From the NCBI RefSeq assembly GCF_003254465.1, contig NZ_QDFI01000004.1, positions 48,053 through 112,052 of the forward strand: a stretch of 64,000 bases of DNA, read 5' to 3'. The position numbers and the translations under genes are program-made. Each line of letters begins with the position of its first letter. Position 1 is the stretch's first letter. Below are positions 54,532 to 63,937 of this stretch, in pieces. Below the pieces are notes generated by a model, which made no database searches, was not told the origin of the DNA, and saw nothing but the letters and a program-made list of their open reading frames with translations. This DNA is from Meridianimarinicoccus zhengii. Lineage in GTDB: Bacteria; Pseudomonadota; Alphaproteobacteria; Rhodobacterales; Rhodobacteraceae.

Positions 54532-55230
54532 ATGGATATCACGTCGCTCCCCCACCTGCTCACACCGCTTGATGTCGCGGCGGTCGCGGCCCTTTTCCTG
54601 ACCTGGGCAGGGATCACCATCGTGATCGAACGCGGGCTCGGCAAGCGGTCGTCCGTGTCGATGCTGATGTCCGACTACCGGCGCGAATGGATGCGCCAGT
54701 CCGTGACCCGCGACCCCAAGGTCTATGACGCGCTCATCATCACGTCATTGCGCCAAAGCACGGCATTCTTTGCGTCCACGGCGGTATTCGTGCTGGGCGG
54801 CCTTCTGGCGATGATCGCCAATATCGACCGGCTGTCCGAAGTGGCGTCGGATCTCACACTGGAACAGACACCCCCCATCGTGTGGGAGGCGAAGCTTGCG
54901 GTCGTTCTGTTCCTCGTCACCAACGCCTTCCTGAAATTCGTCTGGTCGCACCGTGTGTTCGGCTATTGCTCGGTCGTCATGGCGGCGGTGCCGAACGATC
55001 CCAACGATCCGGTGGCCATGGTCCGCGTGGACCAGGCGGCAGAACTGAACATCAGCGCGGCGCGGGCCTTCAACCGCGGGCTGCGATCGGTCTATTTCGC
55101 GCTGGGGTCACTTGGCTGGTTGTTGGGGGCGGTAGCGCTGTTGATCGCGGTGGCAATCACCGCAACAGTGCTGTGGCGACGCGAATTCAACTCTCTCACG
55201 CGCGCTGCACTGATGCGCGCGCGCCCCTGA
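54532..55230 (+). CDS. DUF599 family membrane protein
   Basis: This is a 232-residue inner-membrane protein with four predicted helices (about 14-32, 78-98, 118-136, 190-212). It has the conserved start LTPLDVAAVAALFLTWAG and the block NDPVAMVRVDQAAELNISAARAFNRGLRSVYF (residues about 160-191), which I associate with DUF599. No function is known. It is divergent from glcDEF across an 80-bp gap and is followed by a small periplasmic gene after 47 bp. Confidence 0.83.
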   Translation: MDITSLPHLLTPLDVAAVAALFLTWAGITIVIERGLGKRSSVSMLMSDYRREWMRQSVTRDPKVYDALIITSLRQSTAFFASTAVFVLGGLLAMIANIDRLSEVASDLTLEQTPPIVWEAKLAVVLFLVTNAFLKFVWSHRVFGYCSVVMAAVPNDPNDPVAMVRVDQAAELNISAARAFNRGLRSVYFALGSLGWLLGAVALLIAVAITATVLWRREFNSLTRAALMRARP

Positions 55231-55277
55231 CGCGGTTGTGTCTGGCAGTGGCACGACCGGGCTGGCACCTTGACCCC

Positions 55278-55640
55278 ATGAAACCTCTACGCCCGCTTCT
55301 TTGTGTCGCCCTTCTGTTTGCCACGCCGGTCGTCGCCGACGCGCCCGAGGTTGTCGCGGTCAGCGCCGACCGGCAGGGCGATATCTGGAGAATCGACGTG
55401 ACCCTCCGCCACCCGGACACGGGCTGGGACCACTACGCCGACGGGTGGGAGATTCTGACCCCCGACGGCAGGCGGCTGGGTTTCCGCGAACTGTTCCACC
55501 CCCACGTGAACGAACAGCCCTTCACCCGGTCGCTGGACGGCGTTGTCATCCCGAAGGGCGTGACGCAGGTGATGGTCCGCGCGCGCTGCAATGTCGATGG
55601 CTGGGCGACGGAAACCGTGACGGTCAATCTGCCGGACTGA
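55278..55640 (+). CDS. Small secreted protein of unknown function
   Basis: This is a 120-residue protein with a signal peptide (about 1-20, ending VVA) and a single compact beta-rich domain: VTLRHPDTGWDHYADGWEIL, LGFRELFHPHVNEQPFTRSL and VMVRARCNVDGW are the likely conserved stretches. It contains one cysteine in the mature part. I recall such proteins as conserved hypotheticals in Rhodobacteraceae, without a role. The ATG at 55278 lacks a clear Shine-Dalgarno, which suggests coupling to the DUF599 gene upstream. Confidence 0.75.
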   Translation: MKPLRPLLCVALLFATPVVADAPEVVAVSADRQGDIWRIDVTLRHPDTGWDHYADGWEILTPDGRRLGFRELFHPHVNEQPFTRSLDGVVIPKGVTQVMVRARCNVDGWATETVTVNLPD

Positions 55641-55725
55641 GACTGGCACGCGACCGGCACATCGGTCGCCCCGCCCTTTGCGCGATCCGGACGAGCCACA
55701 GCAGCACGGGGCCGGGAAACGTTCC

Positions 55726-57816
55726 TCAGGCCGCGTGCCGCTTGCGCCCTTCCCAAAGCCATGCGCCGACCGTCAGACCGGCGGCGAGGATCAGCCAGAT
55801 CCAGCCCGGCAGAAGCGGCATCACCGACACCGACGCGGTTTCATAGGCGCCGCGCGGCGTGATCCCGATCCAGCCACGGCCAGCCGCCGGCCGGCCTTCG
55901 CGGACCGGGCGCACATCGACCGCTCCCTCGGACATGGCGCGCACGCCTCCACCCGTCGCGGCGATTACCTCGTCCATGGCCGCGCCGCTGGCGATGGTCT
56001 GTTCGAATTCGCGCGGTGCCGAGGGACCAAGCGCCGCGACCGTCGTCCGGTCGCCGTCCGCGATGCGGTAGAGCCCGACATCAAGCCCCTCCAGCACAGC
56101 CTCGAACCGGCCCGGTGCCACCTCGGTCGGGGCGACTGTCGTCTCGGTCCCGTCGGGCGCAGTCACGGTGAAACCTTCGACCCCATCGCCGAGGGTGCGG
56201 CGGGTTATGGTCAGCCGGTCGCCATCGCCCTCGGCGATCAGCGCCTCTTCCTCCAGTTCCGGTTCCTTCATCATCCAGTGCGCGAGCCGGCGCAGCAACT
56301 CCAGTTGCGGCCCGCCGCCTTCGAACCCGCGGTTCCACAGCCACGCGTGATCCGACGCCAGTAGCGCCACGCGCCCCTCGCCCACCCGGTCCAGAAGCAG
56401 GAGCGGCCGTCCGTCCGTGCCCGCCATCACGACTTCGGTCTCCGGCGTCGGGGCCACGTCCACCAGCCGGAACCAGCGGCCCCAGTCGGGCCCCTCGTCG
56501 GCGCGGTCCGCCGCGTAGCCTTCGTCAAGTCCCGCCGTCACGGGATGCTTGCGCCCCAGATCCGTGATCGTTGGCCGGTAGCCCGTTTCCAGTACCTGCG
56601 CCGTCGGTTCGCCGGGCAGCACCGCAGACAGGGGGGAGCGATAGAGGCTCGCCGCCGACGCATAATCCGGCCCCGCCGCCACCAGCACCGCGCCGCCGCC
56701 TTCGACATATTGACGGATATTGTCGAGATAGATGCCCGGCAGGATCCCCCGCCGCTTGTAGCGGTCGAAGATGATCAGGTCGAACTCGTCGATCTTTTCC
56801 AGAAACAGCTCGCGCGTGGGAAAGGCGATGAGCGACAGTTCCGTCACCGGCACGCCGTCCTGCTTTTCCGGCGGACGCAGGATGGTGAAATGCACCAGAT
56901 CGACGCTGCTGTCGGATTTCAGAAGGTTCCGCCATGTGCGTTCCCCGGCATGGGGTTCGCCCGACACCAAGAGCACCCGCAGGCGGTCGCGCACGCCGTT
57001 GATGCGCACCACGGCTGCGTTGTTGCGGTCGGTCAGTTCGCCCTCCGCCGAGGCCACGGTGAACTGGATCACGTTCATGCCGCCATGGGGCAGCGTCACG
57101 GGCACCTCCAGATCCCGGCCGACGGGCACGGTGATCTGGCGCGGTTCCTCGCCATCCACGGAATAGCTGAGCTGCGCGCGGCCGCCCAGATCGGCGGGCA
57201 CCGCGCCCTGGTCCTCGATCCGCAGGGTGAGGGTTACGGGCTCGCCCAGGATGGCATAGGCCGGTGCGTTGGTCACGATCAGCCGCCGGTCCCAGTCATC
57301 GGGCTGGCCGCTCAGCAGCAGGTGCAGCGGCGCGGGCAGGTCGGGTGCCGCGTCCACGTCGTGCAACTGCCCGTCCGACAGGAACACCACGCCCGCCAGC
57401 CGCGACCGGGGCACATCCGCCAGCGCGCCCGACAGGGCCGCCATCCCGAGACTGCCCGCATTGTCCGGTGCGTCGCCCATCTCCACCACCCGCAGGTCCG
57501 TGTTCGCCAGTTGCGCCACCTCCGCTTCCAGCGAGGTGAGGGCCGCAGCAGTCTGGGCAGGCCGGTCCGCGATCCGCTGGCTGGCACTGCGGTCCACCAC
57601 GGCGACGACGATGTCGCTTAGCGGATCGCGGTCCTCGGACTGCAGCGACGGGTTGGCGAGCGCCGCAAGCACCGCCAGCGCCGCGAAACCCCGCAGCCAC
57701 CAGCCCGACAGCCCGCGCCACAGCGCGACGGCGACGGCGACCGCCATCAACACGGCCAGCGCGATCAGCAGCGGCAGGGGCACCAGCGGCGCATAAAGGA
57801 TCTCGTGGGTCATCAA
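55726..57816 (-). CDS. Membrane-anchored glutamine-amidotransferase-like protein with VWA-like domain
   Basis: This is a 696-residue protein. Two N-terminal helices (about 12-33 and 41-56) precede a VWA-like domain (about 66-150, with VAVVDRSASQ in place of a perfect DxSxS). A beta-rich region follows (150-280), then a class-I glutamine-amidotransferase-like fold (about 285-480; LLVSGEPHAGERTW, FDLIIFDRYKRRG, GGAVLVAAGPDYA) in which the cysteine nucleophile appears to be absent. A final helix lies near the C-terminus (about 665-685). It is the last gene of the MoxR-DUF58-DUF4159 operon, overlapping the previous gene by 4 bp. Such proteins are called YfbK/BatA-type or GATase1-like; the function is unknown. 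Confidence 0.83.
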   Translation of the reverse strand: MMTHEILYAPLVPLPLLIALAVLMAVAVAVALWRGLSGWWLRGFAALAVLAALANPSLQSEDRDPLSDIVVAVVDRSASQRIADRPAQTAAALTSLEAEVAQLANTDLRVVEMGDAPDNAGSLGMAALSGALADVPRSRLAGVVFLSDGQLHDVDAAPDLPAPLHLLLSGQPDDWDRRLIVTNAPAYAILGEPVTLTLRIEDQGAVPADLGGRAQLSYSVDGEEPRQITVPVGRDLEVPVTLPHGGMNVIQFTVASAEGELTDRNNAAVVRINGVRDRLRVLLVSGEPHAGERTWRNLLKSDSSVDLVHFTILRPPEKQDGVPVTELSLIAFPTRELFLEKIDEFDLIIFDRYKRRGILPGIYLDNIRQYVEGGGAVLVAAGPDYASAASLYRSPLSAVLPGEPTAQVLETGYRPTITDLGRKHPVTAGLDEGYAADRADEGPDWGRWFRLVDVAPTPETEVVMAGTDGRPLLLLDRVGEGRVALLASDHAWLWNRGFEGGGPQLELLRRLAHWMMKEPELEEEALIAEGDGDRLTITRRTLGDGVEGFTVTAPDGTETTVAPTEVAPGRFEAVLEGLDVGLYRIADGDRTTVAALGPSAPREFEQTIASGAAMDEVIAATGGGVRAMSEGAVDVRPVREGRPAAGRGWIGITPRGAYETASVSVMPLLPGWIWLILAAGLTVGAWLWEGRKRHAA

Positions 57817-60605
57817 TTCCCCAGTCGGTCAAGCAGGGCGGGCACGTGCACCTGGTCGGATTTGTAGTTGCCGGTCAGCACATGCATCACGAGGTTGACG
57901 CCGAAGCGGAACGCCAGTTCGCGCTGCCGCTCCCCGGCATAGCCACGACCGACCGGGAACATCCGCCCGCCGCGGTCGTCCAGTGCCCAGGCCGCGGCCC
58001 AGTCGTTGCCGCCGATCACCACCGGCGTCACCCCGTCGTTCAGGTTGCGGAACGGCATCCCCTCCACCAATTCAGCATCGGGCGGGGCGGCCTCGACCCA
58101 CAGGTCGCGGCCCGTGTAGCGACCCGGAAAATCCTGCAGGAGGTAGAAGGTCCGCGTCAGGACATGGTCGTTCGGCAGCGGCTCCAAAGGCGGGATGTCG
58201 AGCGGCCGGGCCAGCCGTTGCAGCTTGCGCCCGGTGGCGGTACTGCCCCCCGGCCCGGACACGTCGGCGTCGCGCGTGTCGAACAGGATCATGCCCCCGG
58301 TGCGCAGATAGGTGTTCAGCCGGGCATAAGCCTCGGCGGACGGGATCGGCTGGGCATCGGTCACGGGCCAGTAGAGGAACGGGTAGAACGCCAGTTCATC
58401 GGTTTCGAGGTTCACGCCGCGCGGTGCCGCCGGTTCGATCGATGTGCGTGAAAACAGCACCTGAGACAGCCCGTCGAGCCCGGCGCGCGCGATCTCGTCG
58501 ACGCGGGCATCGCCAGTGATGACATGGGCCAGCACCACGTCCGAGGTCGCCGCGATGGCGATATCCTCGGGCACCGTGTCGCGCGTTTCGCCGTCCTGCG
58601 CGCGCGGCGCGGTCGCCCCCAACGGCACCAGCAGCATCGCCAGCGCCACGGCTGCCGCGCGCCGCGCGGGACCGGACAGCCGTGGCAGCTTGCCCGACAG
58701 CGCAAGCGACCCCAGAAGATCGGCACAGACGAGGATCAGCACGAGCGCCAGCAGCACCCCGGCCAGCGGCGTTTCCTGCGCCACCGCAAGTCCCTCTACC
58801 GCGATGCGCGAGGGCCATGCGGCGGGAGCGAGCACCGTGTCGGGGCCGGCGATGTTCAGCGCGATGCGCCGATCGCCGCCCGTGTAGACGCCCGGCGGCA
58901 TGTCCGGCCCCGGCACGCCGGCGGCCAGCCGTTCACCCGGCACCGCGGTCAGCCGCCCGGCTTCCGACACGCGCCCGAAGGCATCCATGACCTGCACAGG
59001 CTGCCACATGGTCCCGGCCAGATCGCCGGGATCGGGCGCCGCCACCTGCGACGACACCGCCAGCCGGTCGAGCATCTGCACGAACAGGCCCGACAGCGGC
59101 AGCGTGGACCATTCGGCATTGGCGGTGACGTGGAACAGGACCACCTGCCCGCTGCCGATGCGGGTCCGCGTGACCAGCGGCGTGCCATCGGAAAGGGCCG
59201 CGATGGTGCGGTTGGACAATTCCGGGTCCGGCTCAGCCAGAACCTGCGCCGACACCGACACGTCATCCGGCACGGGCAGGCCGCGGAAGGGCCCGTCCTC
59301 GGGGAAGGGGGCCAGTTGCTTGGGTTCGCCCCAACTCATGGCACCGCCGACGCTGCGCCCGCCCGCGCGCAGCCGCACGGGGAGCAGCGGATCGGCTTCG
59401 CCCGTGGGCGACTCTGCCGCCGCCAGCCGCGGCCCGGCGAAGCGCACCAGCAGCCCGCCGCTGTCGACCCAGTCGACAAGCGGTTGCGGATCGGCCAGCC
59501 GCGCGACATCGGCCAGAATGATCGCATCGGGGTTCGCCAGCAGGATATCTTCGAGCGCGCCGTCAATCAGGTCGGCGGACGGTGCCAGCGCCTGTTCAAG
59601 ATAATGCAGCGGCGACAGCAGTTGCAGCCCCTCGCGGTCGTCCCGCCCGGCGATCAGCGCGACCTCGCGGCGGCGCAGGGCGTCGTCGGTCAGGCTGACC
59701 GCCCCGGCCGAGGACTCGCCCGTGATGGCGAAGCGCGTGATCCGGTTGCGCAGTTCGGGCGGCAGCACGAGCACCGTTTCGGCCTGCGTGGCATCGGCGG
59801 CAAAGGCCAGTTCCGCCTCGGCCAGGTCCCGCTCGACCCCAGCCGGATCGAGCCCGCGCGCGACCACCGTCACCGCCTGTTCCAGCCCGGTGCGGTTGCG
59901 TAGGCCGGTCAGGGTGATCGCACCGTCCGCCTGTACCGGCGGGCGCAGGGCCATCACCGGACGCGGCGTTTCGGCAACCCGCACCGGTCCGCGATCCTCG
60001 AGCGCTGCCAGCAGGGGCGCGCGACTGTCGCGGGCCAGACCGTCCGACAGCCACAACGTGGCGAAGCGCCCTTCCAGCCCCGCAGCCCAGTCGGCCAGCA
60101 CATCCGGGTCGGGGGCATGGGGCGCGGGCGCAAGCTGCGGCAGGTTGGGCAGAACGGCCTCGGCCCCCGTGAAGACCGACCCGCCCGGCGGCAGGTCCGT
60201 CGCCGCGACCACGGCGACCGGACGCCCGGACCGGCCGGCATCGGTCACGGCCTGCTCCACCCGCGCCATCCGCGCCGCCCAGTCGGGGGCATCCGCCCAC
60301 GTGGCATCCACCAGCACCAAGAGCGGCCCGCTGCCGCCATCGCGCGCCTGCGGGTTCAGGACCGGCCCGGCGAAGGCCAGGATCAGCGCCGCCACCGCCA
60401 GCATCCGCAGCAACAGCAGCCACCACGGCGTCTTGTCGCTTTGCGTTTCGTCATCGCGCAGACCGAGCAGCAGCACCACACCGGGAAAGCGCCGACGCAC
60501 CGGCGCGGGCGGCACCACGCGCAGCAGGAACCACAGCACCGGCAGCGCGGCCAATGCGCCCAGCAGCCACGGCGTGGCGAACCCGATGGCACCCAGCGTC
60601 CACAT
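57813..60605 (-). CDS. BatA-like N-terminal domain plus DUF4159 protein
   Basis: This is a 930-residue membrane protein. The N-terminus has two helices and the BatA/aerotolerance-type region (GFATPWLLGALAALPVLWFL, RRRFPGVVLLLGL). A middle section with GATase/VWA-like folds (LLVLVDATWADAP, LWLSDGLARD, DAIILADVARLADPQ) follows. There is a further membrane helix near 640-660, and then a C-terminal DUF4159 domain (about 710-925) starting DIAIAATSDVVLAHVITGD and containing GGMILFDTRDADV and RMFPVGRGYAGERQRELAFRFGVNLVMHVL (residues about 885-914). The ATG overlaps the DUF58 stop by one base (TGATG). Probably part of a MoxR-served envelope complex. Confidence 0.87.
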   Translation of the reverse strand: MWTLGAIGFATPWLLGALAALPVLWFLLRVVPPAPVRRRFPGVVLLLGLRDDETQSDKTPWWLLLLRMLAVAALILAFAGPVLNPQARDGGSGPLLVLVDATWADAPDWAARMARVEQAVTDAGRSGRPVAVVAATDLPPGGSVFTGAEAVLPNLPQLAPAPHAPDPDVLADWAAGLEGRFATLWLSDGLARDSRAPLLAALEDRGPVRVAETPRPVMALRPPVQADGAITLTGLRNRTGLEQAVTVVARGLDPAGVERDLAEAELAFAADATQAETVLVLPPELRNRITRFAITGESSAGAVSLTDDALRRREVALIAGRDDREGLQLLSPLHYLEQALAPSADLIDGALEDILLANPDAIILADVARLADPQPLVDWVDSGGLLVRFAGPRLAAAESPTGEADPLLPVRLRAGGRSVGGAMSWGEPKQLAPFPEDGPFRGLPVPDDVSVSAQVLAEPDPELSNRTIAALSDGTPLVTRTRIGSGQVVLFHVTANAEWSTLPLSGLFVQMLDRLAVSSQVAAPDPGDLAGTMWQPVQVMDAFGRVSEAGRLTAVPGERLAAGVPGPDMPPGVYTGGDRRIALNIAGPDTVLAPAAWPSRIAVEGLAVAQETPLAGVLLALVLILVCADLLGSLALSGKLPRLSGPARRAAAVALAMLLVPLGATAPRAQDGETRDTVPEDIAIAATSDVVLAHVITGDARVDEIARAGLDGLSQVLFSRTSIEPAAPRGVNLETDELAFYPFLYWPVTDAQPIPSAEAYARLNTYLRTGGMILFDTRDADVSGPGGSTATGRKLQRLARPLDIPPLEPLPNDHVLTRTFYLLQDFPGRYTGRDLWVEAAPPDAELVEGMPFRNLNDGVTPVVIGGNDWAAAWALDDRGGRMFPVGRGYAGERQRELAFRFGVNLVMHVLTGNYKSDQVHVPALLDRLGN

Positions 60606-61498
60606 CAGCGACGCCGCTCCAGCGCGCCGTAAAGCCACATGAGCGCCGCCTGCGCGCTGTCACCGGTGTGGTGGCACAGGCATTGCCAGCCGGTCAGCGC
60701 CGCCAACTCCGCCAGCCGCGCCTTGCGCTCGGCCAGCCGGTGCAGGTAGCGGTCACGCAGCGCACCAGCCTCCAGAGTCTCATGGCGCATGCCGCCGCCC
60801 ATGCTTTCGAACACCGTGCGCCCGTCGAAGGGAAACGCCTCTTCCACGGGATCGAGCACCTGCAGCAGCACACCCTTCACCCCGATATCCGCGGCTTCGG
60901 TCAGGGCCTGTTCGACCTCCACCAGCGGGCCCATGAAATCCGATACGAACATCGCGCGCGACCGGGGCAGCATTCCCGTCGTTTCCGGCGCGCCGAAATC
61001 TTCGCGCGCCGCGGTCGGGGTCAGCAGGCCCTCGGCGATCCGCAACAGTTGCACGTCGCCGCGCCGGGGCGGCACGGCATGGCCGGTCAACCCGACCCGT
61101 TCGCCCCCGCGCAACAGCAGGATCGCAACGGCCATGGACAGGAGCTTGGCGCGGTCGGCCTTGGGCGCGCGGCCTTCGGCGGCGAAATCCATCGACTGGC
61201 CCGGGTCGATCCAGATCGCTACGGTCTGCGCCGCCTGCCATTCCTTTTCGCGAATAAAATGGGTGTCGGACCGGGCCGACCGGCGCCAGTCGATCAGGCG
61301 CGCCTCGTCGCTGGCCATAGCGGGGCGGTATTGCCAGAATTCCTCGCCCATGCCGGGGCGGCGGCGCCCATGTTCCCCAAGCAGCATGGTAGAGGCCAGA
61401 TGCTCGGCATCCGCCAGAAGCGCGGGCAGCGGCGCGGCCAGCGCCTCCCCGTCGCGGCGCAGGGTGCCGCGGTCGTAGACGCCCGCGCCCGCCGTCAC
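60605..61498 (-). CDS. DUF58 domain-containing protein
   Basis: This is a 297-residue protein of the DUF58 (VWA-related) family that regularly accompanies MoxR ATPases. The DUF58 signature is visible as GEEFWQYRPAMASDEARLIDWRRSARSD (residues about 51-78), with IWIDPGQSMDF standing in for the MIDAS-like strand. No transmembrane helix is evident. It is believed to bind target proteins presented to, or by, MoxR. The ATG overlaps the moxR stop by 4 bp. Confidence 0.92.
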   Translation of the reverse strand: MTAGAGVYDRGTLRRDGEALAAPLPALLADAEHLASTMLLGEHGRRRPGMGEEFWQYRPAMASDEARLIDWRRSARSDTHFIREKEWQAAQTVAIWIDPGQSMDFAAEGRAPKADRAKLLSMAVAILLLRGGERVGLTGHAVPPRRGDVQLLRIAEGLLTPTAAREDFGAPETTGMLPRSRAMFVSDFMGPLVEVEQALTEAADIGVKGVLLQVLDPVEEAFPFDGRTVFESMGGGMRHETLEAGALRDRYLHRLAERKARLAELAALTGWQCLCHHTGDSAQAALMWLYGALERRR

Positions 61499-62502
61499 GC
61501 CGCCGCCTCGGACCGGGTCGCCATGGCCGCGACCTGTTCGATCAGCGGCCGCAGCCCTTCGCCCCGTGCCCTTGCGGCAAAGGTCAGTTGCATCCGGTGC
61601 ACCAGAACCGGCACGGCCATGCGCGCCACGTCCTCGGCGGTGGGCACCAGGCGGCCCTCCAGCAGCGCCTGCGCGCGCACCGTCAGCATCAGCGCCTGCG
61701 CAGCACGCGGTCCCGGCCCCCAGGCGACGCTTTCGCGCACCAGCGCGGGACTTTCGGGGTTCTCCGGACGGCAGGCACGCACCAGATCGAGGATCGTCTC
61801 CACCACCGATTCCCCCACGGGCATCCGGCGCAGCAGCGTCTGCGCGGCCAGCAGGCTCGGCCCGTCGAAGACGCGATGGGACTGTGCATCCTCGATCCCC
61901 GTCGTGGCCAGAAGGATGTCGCGTTCCGTGTCGCGGTCCGGGTTCAAGACGTCGATCTGCACGAGGAACCGGTCAAGTTGCGCCTCGGGCAGCGGATAGG
62001 TGCCTTCCTGCTCGATCGGGTTCTGGGTCGCCAGCACGTGGAAGGGCAGGTCGAGCGCATGGGGCTGGCCCGCGATCGTCACCGACTTTTCCTGCATCGC
62101 CTGCAAAAGCGCCGACTGTGTGCGCGGGCTGGCGCGGTTGATCTCGTCCGCCATCAGAAGCTGGGTGAAGACCGGCCCGCGGATGAAGCGAAACGAGCGC
62201 GCCCCGTCCGTGGCCGTTTCCAGCACCTCGGACCCAAGGATATCCGCCGGCATCAGGTCGGGCGTGAACTGGATGCGCGCGCTGTCGATGCCCATGACCG
62301 TGGAGAGGGTTTCGATCAGGCGGGTCTTGCCCAACCCCGGCAGGCCGATCAGCAGCCCGTGACCGCCGCACAGCATCGCCGACAGTGTCAGATCGACGAC
62401 CCGCTCCTGCCCGATGAACCGGCGGGTGATGCTGCCCTTCGCCTCCGCCAGTTTTTCGCCGAGCGCTTCGATTTCGGCCACGAGGTCGCCGTCTTGGGCC
62501 AT
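61495..62502 (-). CDS. MoxR-family AAA+ ATPase
   Basis: This is a 335-residue AAA+ protein of the MoxR class, used as a chaperone for assembling metal-containing or envelope protein complexes with VWA partners. Walker A GLPGLGKT is at 53-60, Walker B LLMADEINRA at about 126-135, with sensor ATQNPIEQEGTYPLPEAQLDRF (about 165-186) and the C-terminal lid. It is the first gene of the moxR-DUF58-DUF4159-GATase-like operon, whose genes all overlap, and is divergent from the DUF1285 gene. The open frame upstream to 62865 lies in the divergent gene and is not used. Confidence 0.95.
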   Translation of the reverse strand: MAQDGDLVAEIEALGEKLAEAKGSITRRFIGQERVVDLTLSAMLCGGHGLLIGLPGLGKTRLIETLSTVMGIDSARIQFTPDLMPADILGSEVLETATDGARSFRFIRGPVFTQLLMADEINRASPRTQSALLQAMQEKSVTIAGQPHALDLPFHVLATQNPIEQEGTYPLPEAQLDRFLVQIDVLNPDRDTERDILLATTGIEDAQSHRVFDGPSLLAAQTLLRRMPVGESVVETILDLVRACRPENPESPALVRESVAWGPGPRAAQALMLTVRAQALLEGRLVPTAEDVARMAVPVLVHRMQLTFAARARGEGLRPLIEQVAAMATRSEAAA

Positions 62503-62552
62503 GACAAAGCCTCCGCTATGCATATATCGATGGCTTGAACCTATCCCGTCCG

Positions 62553-62582
62553 CCGCAAATGGCAAAACCGCAAATGGTGAAA
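62553..62582 (+). repeat. Tandem 15-bp duplication at the DUF1285 start
   Basis: CCGCAAATGG occurs at 62553-62562 and 62568-62577, a 15-bp period; the linker bases after each copy are similar (CAAAA and TGAAAA). It creates two extra in-frame ATGs (62559, 62574) before the probable start at 62586. Confidence 0.6.
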
Positions 62583-62585
62583 ACC

Positions 62586-63179
62586 ATGGCCGCACAAAAC
62601 ATCGTGAAACCCTCCGCCGACAGTCTCGCCGCCTCGGCGCGGGCCGCGGCAGCGAAGGGTCCGGCCCCGGTCCACCTGTGGAACCCGCCGTTCTGCGGCG
62701 ACATCGACATGGAAATCCGGCGCGACGGGACATGGTTCTACATGGGCTCGCCCATCGGGCGCCCGGCGATGGTGCGGCTGTTCTCGTCCATCCTGAAGCG
62801 AGAAGGCGATGACTTCTTCCTCGTGACACCGGTGGAAAAGGTGGGCATCCGCGTCGAGGATGCACCCTTTGTCGCCCAGGACGTGGCGGTTTCGGGCCGC
62901 GATGCGGACCAGCGGCTGACCTTCACGACCCATGTGGGCGACACGGTGACCGCCGATGCGGACCACCCGATCCGAATGGCGCACAAGCGCGACACCGGCG
63001 GCGCGGTGCCTTACGTCATGGTGCGCGCGGGGCTGGAGGCACGGATCGACCGCAAAACGTTCTACCGGCTCGCGGATATCGGGGACGTGGTGGCGCGCGA
63101 CGGCACGGACTGGTTCGGCCTGTGGTCGGGGGGCACGTTCTTCCCGCTCGTTCCCGCGGCGGACCTGCCCGCGGATTGA
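62586..63179 (+). CDS. DUF1285 domain-containing protein
   Basis: This is a 197-residue soluble protein with the DUF1285 signature: PVHLWNPPFCGDIDMEIRRD, GTWFYMGSPIGRPAMVRLFS and LKREGDDFFLVTPVEKVGI. Structures of the family show a two-domain beta fold of unknown role. Start choice is open: ATGs at 62559, 62574 and 62586 are all in frame. I prefer 62586 (MAAQNIVKPS) because the homology begins soon after it. It is divergent from moxR, a neighbourhood I recall in other Rhodobacteraceae, so it may act in the same process. Confidence 0.85.
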   Translation: MAAQNIVKPSADSLAASARAAAAKGPAPVHLWNPPFCGDIDMEIRRDGTWFYMGSPIGRPAMVRLFSSILKREGDDFFLVTPVEKVGIRVEDAPFVAQDVAVSGRDADQRLTFTTHVGDTVTADADHPIRMAHKRDTGGAVPYVMVRAGLEARIDRKTFYRLADIGDVVARDGTDWFGLWSGGTFFPLVPAADLPAD

Positions 63180-63253
63180 GCGGTCGCGGAACCCGTTCAC
63201 CAGTCCTGCGCCACAATGTTTCAACGCCGCATGGAATCGACTACCCTGGGCAT

Positions 63254-63937
63254 ATGACCGATTTGGGACCAACCGCATCGACCCCCAGCAGGGCCGAGAC
63301 ACTTGGCGACGCCATGGTGCATGCCGCAGGGCTGCTTGCGGCACTGATCGGCGTGCCGGTTCTCGTCACCCTCGCTGCCGTCTGGCACGGCAGCGTGACG
63401 GCACTCATGGCGGTGGGCATCTACGGTGCGGCCCTGCTGGCGATGCTGGGCTGTTCGGCGGCCTATCATCACCTGCCCCGTCCGGGCTGGAAGCCGATCC
63501 TGCTGCGGCTCGACCATTCGGCGATCTACCTCAAGATCGCAGGCACCTACACGCCTTTTGCGCTGCTGTCCGGCGGGGCGGGCAGCGGGCTGGTTGCCGG
63601 GCTCTGGGGGGCGGCGGTCGCGGGCTGCGGATTGCATGTGTTTGCCCATGGCCGCGCGCGCTGGCCGGGCTTCGCGCTGTATCTTGCGATGGGGTGGGCC
63701 GGACTGCTGGCGGGCTGGGCGCTTTTCGACACGCTGTCGCCTGTCGTGATGGCCCTGATCGTGGCGGGCGGCGTGATCTACACTCTGGGCACCGCATTTT
63801 TCCTGTGGGATCGCCTGCCGTTCCATACCGCGATCTGGCACGGCTTCGTGCTGGCCGCGAGCGCGCTTCTGTTCTTCGCCGTGACGCTGCACATGGCCCA
63901 GACCGCGCCGGGCATCGTGGCACCGGCGACGCTCTAG
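63254..63937 (+). CDS. Hemolysin III / PAQR family membrane protein (YqfA-like)
   Basis: This is a 227-residue integral membrane protein with seven predicted helices. The family's conserved polar residues are present: GDAMVHAAG (H23), CSAAYHHLPR (H76/H77), LDHSAIYLKIAGTYTPF, and IWHGFVLAAS near the end, which form the zinc site of PAQR-type hydrolases. The hemolysin name is historical; bacterial members may influence membrane lipids. The ATG at 63254 has a weak GGG sequence upstream. The stop codon TAG is the last recognisable gene sequence before a change of character at the window edge. Confidence 0.9.
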   Translation: MTDLGPTASTPSRAETLGDAMVHAAGLLAALIGVPVLVTLAAVWHGSVTALMAVGIYGAALLAMLGCSAAYHHLPRPGWKPILLRLDHSAIYLKIAGTYTPFALLSGGAGSGLVAGLWGAAVAGCGLHVFAHGRARWPGFALYLAMGWAGLLAGWALFDTLSPVVMALIVAGGVIYTLGTAFFLWDRLPFHTAIWHGFVLAASALLFFAVTLHMAQTAPGIVAPATL

